Assembly: GCA_030039775.1 (NCBI GenBank)
Contig: JASHUX010000163.1
Location: 1 to 8,275 of the forward strand
Reading direction: 5' to 3'
From: Alphaproteobacteria bacterium
GTDB lineage: Bacteria > Pseudomonadota > Alphaproteobacteria > ATCC43930 > CGMCC-115725
Length of the DNA stretch: 8,275 bases
This document shows, piece after piece, positions 1 to 6,033 of this stretch (its first letter is position 1; the number at the start of each line of letters is the position of its first letter). Below the pieces are notes generated by a model. The model saw nothing but the letters and a program-made list of their open reading frames with translations, searched no databases and had not been told where the DNA came from. Made by a program: the position numbers and the translations under genes.

Positions 1-160
1 ACAAATTCTGGCGACGCGCGATGCGGCCGGCGCCGTGGTCGAGGGCGATGCCGATCACGCCGTCGAACACACCGACCTCTGGACGTTTTCGCGTCCGGTC
101 CGATCGCCCGATCCGAATTGGATCTTGATCGCCACCGAAGTCCCGTCGCCCAAAACTTGA
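1..160 (+). CDS. Tim44-like domain protein, C-terminal end (partial)
   Basis: An open frame enters from the left edge (first full codon at position 2) and stops with TGA at 158-160, leaving 52 visible residues. The fragment contains DLWTFSRPVRSPDPNWILIA, which resembles the closing strands of bacterial Tim44-like (TimA/calcium-binding-like) domains, where a 'DLWTF.R...S.DPNW.L..T' ending is common. Such proteins are usually attached to the inner membrane by one N-terminal helix and have an NTF2-like C-terminal fold; that helix would lie outside this window. The stop is followed after 2 bases by the mltA start, so the two genes are almost certainly cotranscribed. The family and the neighbour support each other; the exact molecular role of bacterial members is poorly defined. 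Confidence 0.8.
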   Translation, partial: QILATRDAAGAVVEGDADHAVEHTDLWTFSRPVRSPDPNWILIATEVPSPKT

Positions 161-162
161 CG

Positions 163-1353
163 ATGACCCGTTCGGGGACTTGGTGCAGCGTCCTGGCGCT
201 GCTTGCGCTTGCGGCATGCGCCGCTCCGGCCCCGCCGACCGCGCCGCCCAAAGCGGCAAAAGAAAAGCTGCTGCTGGAACCGGCCTCGTACGACGCCATC
301 GAGGGCTGGAACCAGGACCAAGTGTCCGCGGCAATTCCGGCGCTGCTAAAATCCTGCGCACGCCGGCTCGCACAGCCGCCGGGCGCAAAGGTGGGACCCG
401 ACGGGATCGGCGGCACGGTCGAGAATTGGCGCGCACCGTGCGCCGCCGCGTCGCGCCTGCCGGCGGCCGACGACAACGCTGCACGGGCCTATTTCGTGCG
501 CTGGTTCACGCCGTCGCTCGTCACGGGCAATGGCGACGCGGACGGCTTGTTCACCGGCTATTACGAGCCGCTGCTCGCCGGATCGCGGCGGCGCGGCGGC
601 GCCTATCAAACGCCGCTGCTGCGCCGTCCGGCGGATCTGGTGATGGTGCAGCTCGGCTTGTTCCGTCCCGAATGGCGCGGCGACCGCATTGCCGGGCGTG
701 TGGTTAAGGGCGACTTGGTGCCGTATCCGACCCGCGCCGAGATCGAGCGCGGCGCGCTCGACACCGGCACGCTCGCAATCTATTGGGCCGCCGATCCGGT
801 CGACGCGTTCTTCCTCGAAGTGCAAGGCTCGGGCAGAGTGCGGCTGCCGGATGGCCGCACGGTCAGCGTCGGCTATGACGGGCAGAACGGCCGGCCCTAT
901 GTCTCGATCGGCAAGGTGCTGGTCGAGCGCGGACAGCTCACCAAGGACCAGGTCTCGCTCGACAGCATCAAGAATTGGATCCGCGCTCATCCGGCGGACG
1001 GTCGAGCGCTGCTCGACGACAACCCGTCTTACGTCTTCTTCCGCGAGATGAAAGGCGAGACGCCGATCGGCGCCGAAGGCGCGGTGCTGACGGCGGGGCG
1101 CAGTCTTGCGGTCGACCGCGCCTATCTGCCGCTCGGTGCGCCGATGTTCATCGATGCGCGCGACGGTAACGAAATCGTGCGCCGATTGGTTGTCGCCCAG
1201 GACACCGGCGGCGCGATCCGTGGGCCGGTACGCGGCGATCTCTTTTGGGGCTTCGGCGCCGACGCGGAGCGCAAAGCCGGGCCGATGAAAGCCCATGGCC
1301 GCTATTACCTCTTCCTGCCGAAGACCGACGCCGCAATTTCGCCTACTTCGTGA
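163..1353 (+). CDS. mltA: Membrane-bound lytic murein transglycosylase A (MltA), lipoprotein
   Basis: This 396-residue protein cleaves the MurNAc-GlcNAc bond of peptidoglycan with formation of 1,6-anhydro-MurNAc, and should act in the periplasm anchored to a membrane by lipid. The N-terminus is a lipoprotein signal with lipobox LAAC (Cys19). The MltA barrel domain spans roughly residues 115-290, with GLFTGYYEPLLAGS (128-141), YPTRAEIERGAL (188-199) and FFLEVQGSGRVRLPDG (216-231). The C-terminal 3D domain covers about 310-387 and holds AQDTGGAIRGPVRGDLFWG (345-363); Asp347 lines up with the catalytic Asp308 described for E. coli MltA. I chose the ATG at 163 over an in-frame ATG at 118 because it places the lipobox correctly and follows the Tim44-like stop by 2 bases, whereas 118 lies inside that upstream gene. 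The 126-bp gap after the stop holds no convincing promoter or terminator; there is only a weak GCGAAA/TTTCGC inverted repeat at 1398-1421. Confidence 0.95.
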   Translation: MTRSGTWCSVLALLALAACAAPAPPTAPPKAAKEKLLLEPASYDAIEGWNQDQVSAAIPALLKSCARRLAQPPGAKVGPDGIGGTVENWRAPCAAASRLPAADDNAARAYFVRWFTPSLVTGNGDADGLFTGYYEPLLAGSRRRGGAYQTPLLRRPADLVMVQLGLFRPEWRGDRIAGRVVKGDLVPYPTRAEIERGALDTGTLAIYWAADPVDAFFLEVQGSGRVRLPDGRTVSVGYDGQNGRPYVSIGKVLVERGQLTKDQVSLDSIKNWIRAHPADGRALLDDNPSYVFFREMKGETPIGAEGAVLTAGRSLAVDRAYLPLGAPMFIDARDGNEIVRRLVVAQDTGGAIRGPVRGDLFWGFGADAERKAGPMKAHGRYYLFLPKTDAAISPTS

Positions 1354-1479
1354 CAGCAAATTTATTCGCTTCGCAGGGGATATGACGGGCTCGGCGCGCG
1401 AAAAATCTGTGTCGATTTCGCAGGACGAGGGTTCAGTCTCGGTGAGGCCGCAGGGTCGTCCGGCACATGGAGGAACATC

Positions 1480-1980
1480 ATGGTTCGGTTGAAACGGGCG
1501 GTGTTGGCGCTGTCCTTGTCGCTGGCGTTAGCCGGCGCGGGCGCGGTTTCCGCTTTGGCGCAGGACCACCACGATCATCATCCCGGCGGCGGTCCGCATG
1601 GGCATGGCGGCCCCGGCTTCCACGGCGGCTTCCATCACGACTTCGCGCACTTCACCCCGGCGGAGCACGCCTTGTGGGTCGGCGGCGCTTGGCATCACGG
1701 CTGGTATGGCGGGCGCTTCGGCTGGTGGTGGGCGGTCGGCGGCATCTGGTACTACTACGCCGCGCCGATCTATCCTTATCCGGAATACGTCGCCGACATC
1801 TACTACGACCCGAGCATGGGCGCACCGCCGGGCGCGCCGACCGCGCCGGTCGAGCCTGCCGCCGGGGCGCCGCCGGGCTACTGGTATTACTGCGCGCCGA
1901 GCGGCGCTTATTACCCCTATGTCCAAAGTTGCCCGGTGCCGTGGACGCCCGTCGCACCGACACCGCCGGGACAGCAATAG
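1480..1980 (+). CDS. Small exported His/Trp/Tyr-rich protein with C-terminal YYC...C module
   Basis: This 166-residue protein of unknown function starts at an ATG preceded by GGAGGA at 1469-1474 with a 5-base spacer. It has a classic Sec signal peptide (KR at 5-6, hydrophobic stretch 7-23, likely cut after Ala27 in SALA|QD). A His/Gly-rich stretch follows (residues 29-58, beginning DHHDHH), which could bind metal ions. Next is an aromatic patch (HHGWYGGRFGWWW and IWYYY, about 72-93), then a Pro/Gly/Ala linker. The C-terminal module is YWYYCAPSGAYYPYVQSC (134-151), with Cys138 and Cys151 13 positions apart and likely disulfide-bonded in the periplasm. The same module occurs in the next gene, so the two are partial paralogs. 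Similar short proteins are known to me as unnamed exported proteins of Proteobacteria. Periplasmic or surface location is inferred from the signal; no enzymatic motif is visible. Confidence 0.85.
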   Translation: MVRLKRAVLALSLSLALAGAGAVSALAQDHHDHHPGGGPHGHGGPGFHGGFHHDFAHFTPAEHALWVGGAWHHGWYGGRFGWWWAVGGIWYYYAAPIYPYPEYVADIYYDPSMGAPPGAPTAPVEPAAGAPPGYWYYCAPSGAYYPYVQSCPVPWTPVAPTPPGQQ

Positions 1981-2046
1981 CAGGGACGCGCAACGCCGCC
2001 GCCACGATCCGGCCTTGATTGGCCTTTAGGCTGATTCCAGATTTAG

Positions 2047-2067
2047 GGGGCGACCGACCGTCGCCCC
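2047..2067 (+). terminator. Perfect 8-bp GC-rich hairpin between the two YYC-module genes
   Basis: GGGGCGAC (2047-2054) pairs exactly with GTCGCCCC (2060-2067) around a 5-base loop. It lies 66 bases after the first gene's stop and 31 before the second gene's start. Only a short ATTTG follows and there is no run of T, so it is not a strong intrinsic terminator. It may be a weak terminator, an mRNA end protector that sets different levels of the two messages, or a pause site. The stem is seen directly; the role is inferred. Confidence 0.45.
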
Positions 2068-2098
2068 ACCATTTGATATGGGAGATTAGGAGCAAACG

Positions 2099-2473
2099 AT
2101 GACCACACGACTGATCGCCAAATCGGCCTTGGCTGTTTGCGCGGTAGCGCTGATAGGGGCTGCGACCGTGGCGACGTCGGCCCCGGCCGATGCCCGCGTC
2201 TTTGTCGGCTTCGGCTTCGGCCCGTTCTGGGGCTATCCGTATTATCCCTATCCCTATCCTTATCCGTATGCCTATCCGTACCCGTACGGTGCGCCGCCGG
2301 TCGTCTATTCGCCGGGTTATGCCCCCGCCGATCCGGGCTACGCGCCCGCCCCGGCCGCTGCGCCGGCGAGCTGGTACTATTGCAGCAATCCGCCGGGTTA
2401 TTACCCCTATGTGCAGCAATGCAGCACGGGCTGGCGTGCCGTCCCGGCGCAGCCACAGCCGCCCCAGCAGTAA
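2099..2473 (+). CDS. Small exported Tyr/Pro-repeat protein with C-terminal YYC...C module
   Basis: This 124-residue protein of unknown function starts at an ATG preceded by AGGAG at 2088-2092 with a 6-base spacer. A signal peptide is clear (basic R4/K8, hydrophobic 9-28, probable cut after Ala32 in ADA|RV). After GFGFGPFWG comes a Tyr-Pro repeat tract (residues 46-63), then an Ala/Pro-rich linker. The end is SWYYCSNPPGYYPYVQQC (91-108) followed by GW and a Pro/Gln tail. Cys95 and Cys108 have the same 13-position spacing as the pair in the upstream gene, and the aromatic residues around them match, so the C-terminal module is a shared domain while the N-terminal halves differ. The Tyr/Pro-rich middle suggests an extended, wall- or surface-exposed segment. 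Function is unknown. Confidence 0.85.
   Translation: MTTRLIAKSALAVCAVALIGAATVATSAPADARVFVGFGFGPFWGYPYYPYPYPYPYAYPYPYGAPPVVYSPGYAPADPGYAPAPAAAPASWYYCSNPPGYYPYVQQCSTGWRAVPAQPQPPQQ
2234..2287 (+). repeat. TAYCCN hexamer repeat encoding a Tyr-Pro tract
   Basis: Degenerate six-base units (TATCCG, TATCCC, TATCCT, TACCCG), interrupted by one extra TAT and one TATGCC unit, encode YPYYPYPYPYPYAYPYPY (residues 46-63 of the exported protein). The unit is two codons, so gain or loss of copies would keep the frame and vary the tract length between strains. Confidence 0.8.
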
Positions 2474-2493
2474 CGCCTAACACTCTTAGAGCC

Positions 2494-2497
2494 GGAG
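2494..2497 (+). promoter_or_regulatory. Shine-Dalgarno site fixing a GTG start
   Basis: GGAG lies 7 bases before GTG at 2505. There is no in-frame ATG between this site and the lipobox, and the GTG start gives a correctly sized lipoprotein signal, so the site decides the start of the glycine-zipper gene. Confidence 0.7.
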
Positions 2498-2504
2498 ATT
2501 TCAG

Positions 2505-3026
2505 GTGATCGTATGGAAGAAGGCGGGCGTCGGCTTGGCCGTTGCCGCCACGCTCAGCAGCTGTGCGACCATTCCCATGGGCCCGCGCGTTCAAGCAATG
2601 CCGCCGCCGAACAAACCCTATAGCGCGTTCCAGCAAGACGACTATTTCTGCCGCGGGCAAGCTGCCAACGCGGTGCAAGGCCAGGTGGAGGCCGCCAACA
2701 ACGCCCAGGTCGGCGGCGCCTTGTTCACCACCATTCTCGGTGCCGCCCTCGGCGCCGCGATCGGCGGTGGCCGCGGGGCCGCGATCGGCGCGGCGGCGGG
2801 TGCCGGGGCCGGCACGCTCTACGGCGTCAATTCGGCACAGTGGCAGCAATTGTCGATCCAACAGCGCTACGACGTCGTCTACGCGCAGTGCATGTACGGG
2901 CGCGGCGATCAGATCCCAGGCTACGGCCGCCCGTACTATCGCCGGCCGCCGCCGAGCTATAACAACGTGCCGCCGCCGCCGCCGGGCGCGCCGCCACCGC
3001 CGCCGCAAGGGCCGTCGGACCAATAG
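2505..3026 (+). CDS. Glycine-zipper lipoprotein with polyproline tail
   Basis: This 173-residue protein starts at GTG with a good Shine-Dalgarno sequence. Residues 1-20 form a lipoprotein signal with lipobox LSSC (Cys20). A short region with FCRGQA (Cys49) leads to a glycine zipper at about 69-107, in which Gly and Ala alternate at zipper spacing (LGAALGAAIGGGRGAAIGAA). Glycine zippers of this type are associated with membrane-embedded or oligomerising helices in outer-membrane lipoproteins. After it comes RYDVVYAQCMYGRG (121-134, Cys129), a feature I associate with this family; Cys49 and Cys129 may pair. The tail (143-173) is proline-rich with two five-Pro runs and probably unstructured. It starts 31 bases after the Tyr/Pro-repeat gene and is likely cotranscribed with it. 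The specific role is unknown; an outer-membrane structural or stress role is plausible. Confidence 0.85.
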   Translation: MIVWKKAGVGLAVAATLSSCATIPMGPRVQAMPPPNKPYSAFQQDDYFCRGQAANAVQGQVEAANNAQVGGALFTTILGAALGAAIGGGRGAAIGAAAGAGAGTLYGVNSAQWQQLSIQQRYDVVYAQCMYGRGDQIPGYGRPYYRRPPPSYNNVPPPPPGAPPPPPQGPSDQ

Positions 3027-3029
3027 GTT

Positions 3030-3059
3030 TCAGGGAGCGGATTTCTTTCTGATCCCTGA
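3030..3059 (+). terminator. Candidate weak hairpin after the glycine-zipper gene
   Basis: TCAGGGA (3030-3036) is matched by TCCCTGA (3053-3059) around a 16-base loop, starting 4 bases after the stop. A short CTTT follows instead of a proper T run. It may separate the envelope genes from lutABC, but the stem is short and the loop large. Confidence 0.3.
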
Positions 3060-3116
3060 CCTTTGATTGTCTGATCCCCGATTGCTTTCCGGGCGACGCC
3101 TGGCCATTCTCCCGGC

Positions 3117-3905
3117 ATGTCGGATTCCGCCTCGCGGCCGGCGATTCGCGTCGGTCTGTTCGTCACTTGTTTAGTCGACCTGTTCCGGCCGTCGATCGGT
3201 TTCGCGGCCGTGAAACTGTTGGAGGACGCGGGGTGCCGCGTCGAGGTGCCGGACGCGCAGACCTGCTGCGGCCAGCCCGCCTATAATTCCGGCGACAAGG
3301 CCGACACCAAGGCGATCGCGCGCCAAGTGATGAGCGCGTTTACCGGCTTCGACTATATCGTGGCGCCATCGGGTTCCTGCGCCGGCATGCTGCGGACGCA
3401 CTATCCCGAACTGTTCGCCGACGAGCCGGATTTCCTGCCCGAGGTCGAGCAATTCGCCGAGCGCTGTTACGAACTGGTCTCGTTTCTGACCGATGTGCTG
3501 AAGGTGGAGCGGGTCGCCGCGCGCTATAACGGCGTCGCCACCTATCACGATTCCTGCTCGGGTCTGCGCGAGCTCGGCGTGCGCGCGCAGCCGCGGCAAT
3601 TGCTGCGCTCGGTGGTGGGCCTGTCGCTGAAAGAATTGCCGGGCGCCGACGTGTGCTGCGGTTTCGGCGGCACGTTCTGCATCAAATACCCCGATATTTC
3701 GGAGCGCATGGCGAGCGACAAGATCGCCGACGCCGCCGCGACCGGCGCCGACACGCTGCTCGCGGGCGATCTCGGCTGCTTGCTCAACATGGCGGGCAAA
3801 GCGTCGCGTCAGGGCCGGCCGATCCGCGTGCGCCACGTCGCGGAAGTGCTGGCGGACATGAGCGGCGACGTGTCGCCGATCGGCGCGCCCGCGGAGCGCC
3901 GCTGA
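3117..3905 (+). CDS. lutA: L-lactate oxidation iron-sulfur protein LutA (LldE/YkgE family)
   Basis: This 262-residue cytoplasmic subunit belongs to the LutABC complex, which oxidises L-lactate to pyruvate as an alternative to flavin lactate dehydrogenase. It has the two Cys-Cys-Gly repeats typical of the family. The first contains TCCGQPAYNSG (Cys50, Cys51) with Cys88 in SGSCAG. The second contains YHDSCSGLRELG (Cys147), VCCGFGGTFCIKYPDIS (Cys180, Cys181, Cys188) and GDLGCLLNMAG (Cys221). These cysteines are expected to hold an iron-sulfur or related cluster. Length fits the family (about 240-260). The ATG at 3117 lacks a clear Shine-Dalgarno sequence, but the conserved part begins at residue 10 (AIRVGLFVTCLVD), so no later start is sensible. 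Its stop overlaps the lutB start (TGATG). No lactate permease or GntR-type regulator is beside it in this window. Confidence 0.94.
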   Translation: MSDSASRPAIRVGLFVTCLVDLFRPSIGFAAVKLLEDAGCRVEVPDAQTCCGQPAYNSGDKADTKAIARQVMSAFTGFDYIVAPSGSCAGMLRTHYPELFADEPDFLPEVEQFAERCYELVSFLTDVLKVERVAARYNGVATYHDSCSGLRELGVRAQPRQLLRSVVGLSLKELPGADVCCGFGGTFCIKYPDISERMASDKIADAAATGADTLLAGDLGCLLNMAGKASRQGRPIRVRHVAEVLADMSGDVSPIGAPAERR

Positions 3906-5329
3906 TGCAAGCGACCAGCCACGCCTTCAAGGAGAACGCACATCGCGCGCTCGGCGACCGCAATCTCCAAACCGCGCTCGGCATCGTAAAGCGCAATTTT
4001 GCCGGCCAGCGCACCGCCGCGGTTGCACGTATGCCCGAGTTCGAGCGACTGCGCGACGAAGGCCGCGACATCAAGAACCACGTGCTGCAGCATCTCGACC
4101 TATATCTCGAAGCGTTCGAGCAAAAGGTCGTGGGACTGGGCGGCAAAGTGTATTGGGCGGCCGACGCCGCCGAGGCGCGCGACCATGTGCTGGCGATCTG
4201 CCGCGCCGCCGGGGCCAAGACCGTGACCAAGGGCAAGTCGATGATCGCCGAGGAAATCGGCATCAACGATCACCTCGAACAGCACGGCATCGCGCCGATC
4301 GAAACCGATCTCGGCGAATACATTATCCAGCTTCGCCGCGAAACGCCGAGCCACATCATCGCGCCGGCGATCCATCTCATCAAAGGCCAAGTCGAGGAGA
4401 CGTTCCGCGAAGCGCACACGCAGCTCGATCCCGCACGGCCGCTGGCCGAGGCGCGCCAGCTCTGCGACGAGGCGCGGGCGCTGCTGCGGCCCAAATTCCT
4501 CGCCGCCGACGTCGGGATCACCGGCGCCAATTTCCTCGTCGCCGAAACCGGCTCGTCGATCATCGTCACCAACGAAGGCAACGGCGACCTGACGCAGAAT
4601 CTGACGCGCGTTCACATCGTTCTGACGAGCATCGAGAAAATCGTGCCGACGCTCGAGGACGTCTCGACGCTGCTGCGGCTCCTCGCGCGCTCGGCGACGG
4701 GCCAGGAATTTTCGACCTATACCACGGTGTCGAGCGGCCCGCGTCGCGCCGGCGACACCGACGGGCCGGAGGAATATCACGTCGTGCTGCTCGATAACGG
4801 GCGCAGCGCGATGCTCGGCACCGAGTTTCAGGATATTCTGCGCTGCATCCGCTGCGGCGCGTGCTTCAACCATTGCCCGGTCTATGGCTCGGTCGGCGGC
4901 CACGCCTACGGGTGGGTCTATGGCGGGCCGATGGGTTCGGTACTGACGCCGCAGCTCATCGGCGTGAAGGAGGCGGGCAATTTGCCGAACGCCTCGACCT
5001 TTTGCGGGCGCTGCGAAAGCGTGTGCCCGATGCGGATTCCGCTGCCGAAAATGATGCGGCATTGGCGCGAGCGCGAATTCGAGCGCCATCTGCAGCCGAG
5101 CGTCTATCGCGCCGGACTCAAGGCGTGGGCGTTCCTGGCCCGCAACCCGCCGCTTTATCGCTTCGTCACCGAGATCGGCGCGGCGGTGCTGGGCTGGACC
5201 GGGCGGTCGCGCGGCCGCTTCCGCGCGCTGCCGCTGGCGCAAGGCTGGACCAACGATCGTGACATGCCGGCGCCCGAAGGCAAGACCTTCATGGCGCTGT
5301 GGGCTGAGCGGCAGAAGCGACGAGCGTGA
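3905..5329 (+). CDS. lutB: L-lactate oxidation iron-sulfur protein LutB (LldF/YkgF family)
   Basis: This 474-residue protein combines an N-terminal LUD-type domain with a C-terminal ferredoxin-like domain; it is the electron-transferring part of the LutABC lactate oxidation complex. The LUD region includes TKGKSMIAEEIGINDHLE and GANFLVAETGSSIIVTNEGN. Two [4Fe-4S] motifs follow: CIRCGACFNHCP (Cys314, 317, 320, 324) and CGRCESVCP (Cys367, 370, 374). The remainder, to the stop, matches the C-terminal tail normal for the family. The frame is open far upstream, but the start is placed at ATG 3905 because it overlaps the lutA stop by one base, has GGAG at 3893-3896 with an 8-base spacer, and gives the normal protein length and N-terminus (HAFKENAHRAL). 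Tight overlaps on both sides indicate translational coupling and fixed stoichiometry. Confidence 0.95.
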   Translation: MQATSHAFKENAHRALGDRNLQTALGIVKRNFAGQRTAAVARMPEFERLRDEGRDIKNHVLQHLDLYLEAFEQKVVGLGGKVYWAADAAEARDHVLAICRAAGAKTVTKGKSMIAEEIGINDHLEQHGIAPIETDLGEYIIQLRRETPSHIIAPAIHLIKGQVEETFREAHTQLDPARPLAEARQLCDEARALLRPKFLAADVGITGANFLVAETGSSIIVTNEGNGDLTQNLTRVHIVLTSIEKIVPTLEDVSTLLRLLARSATGQEFSTYTTVSSGPRRAGDTDGPEEYHVVLLDNGRSAMLGTEFQDILRCIRCGACFNHCPVYGSVGGHAYGWVYGGPMGSVLTPQLIGVKEAGNLPNASTFCGRCESVCPMRIPLPKMMRHWREREFERHLQPSVYRAGLKAWAFLARNPPLYRFVTEIGAAVLGWTGRSRGRFRALPLAQGWTNDRDMPAPEGKTFMALWAERQKRRA

Positions 5330-6033
5330 TGGCGGATTCGCGCGACCGCGTTCTCGGCAACCTCAGACGCGCGTTGCGGCGCGGGACGGCGGACGACACC
5401 GCGGCGGTGACGGTGCGCGAGCGTCTCGCCGAGCACCGGCCGAATACGATCCCCGCGCGCGCGACCGAACTCAGTCCCGACGCGCAGGTCGATCTGTTCG
5501 AGACGATGGCGGAGGAAGTGTCCGCCACGGTCGCGCGCGTTGCCAGCCTGCGCGACGTACCGGGCGCCGTTGCCGATTACCTGGCGCAGCATAATCTGCC
5601 GGCGCAACTGGTGCTGACGCCCGATCCGCAGCTTGCCGCGATTCCGTGGGACGAGCGCCCCACGATTGCGTTGCGGGAGGGCATCGCCGGCGCCGACGAT
5701 CTTGTGGGGATGACCGGCGCCTTCGCCGGCGTCGCCGAGACCGGCACGCTGATGCTGATCTCCGGCCCCGACTCGCCGACGCGCAACAATTTCCTGCCCG
5801 ACAATCACATCGTCGTGCTGCGCGCCGAACAGGTCGTGCCGACCTACGAAGAAGGCTGGAACCGCTTGCGGGCGCTGAAGACACTGACCGACGGCAAATT
5901 CACCATGCCGCGCACGGTGAACTTCATCACCGGCCCGTCGCGCACTGCCGATATCGAGCTGAAGATCGAGCTCGGCGCCCACGGCCCGCGCCGGCTGCAC
6001 ATCCTGATCGTCGATGACCCGCCGAGCGATTGA
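5329..6033 (+). CDS. lutC: L-lactate oxidation protein LutC (LldG/YkgG family)
   Basis: This 234-residue LUD-domain protein is the third component of the LutABC lactate-oxidising complex. The family signature is seen in GAFAGVAETGTLMLISGP (130-147), followed by LPDNHIVVL (156-164) and the C-terminal FITGPSRTADIE (199-210) with the GAHGPRRLHI closing segment (216-225). The start is either ATG 5329, overlapping the lutB stop as TGATG like the lutA/lutB junction, or the adjacent GTG 5326; I prefer the ATG. The last 20 bases overlap the start of the Smr-domain gene, so the lut message very probably continues into smr and xre. No key residue seems lost. Confidence 0.93.
   Translation: MADSRDRVLGNLRRALRRGTADDTAAVTVRERLAEHRPNTIPARATELSPDAQVDLFETMAEEVSATVARVASLRDVPGAVADYLAQHNLPAQLVLTPDPQLAAIPWDERPTIALREGIAGADDLVGMTGAFAGVAETGTLMLISGPDSPTRNNFLPDNHIVVLRAEQVVPTYEEGWNRLRALKTLTDGKFTMPRTVNFITGPSRTADIELKIELGAHGPRRLHILIVDDPPSD

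Noticed and set aside
118..162. Upstream ATG for mltA at 118
   Set aside because: It would overlap the Tim44-like gene by 43 bases and put charged residues before the lipoprotein signal; ATG 163 fits the lipobox.
1354..1479. Promoter in the gap after mltA (a GTGACA -35-like sequence at 1350-1355)
   Set aside because: No acceptable -10 element lies at 16-18 bases, so the match is not better than chance.
2043..3023. Long minus-strand open frame (326 codons) across the YYC-module and glycine-zipper genes
   Set aside because: It is Arg/Ala-rich without domains and lies opposite genes with signal peptides, Shine-Dalgarno sites and family motifs; it is a product of high GC.
3653..3904. Upstream extension of lutB
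   Set aside because: The open frame upstream overlaps lutA and encodes Arg-rich sequence unlike LutB; ATG 3905 has a Shine-Dalgarno site and the normal N-terminus.
4100..5242. Minus-strand open frame of 380 codons opposite lutB
   Set aside because: lutB shows clear iron-sulfur motifs over the same DNA; the antisense frame has low-complexity Arg/Ala content and no recognisable domain.
5155..6000. Minus-strand open frame of 281 codons opposite lutB/lutC
   Set aside because: It mirrors LUD-domain coding sequence and has no motif or start signal of its own.
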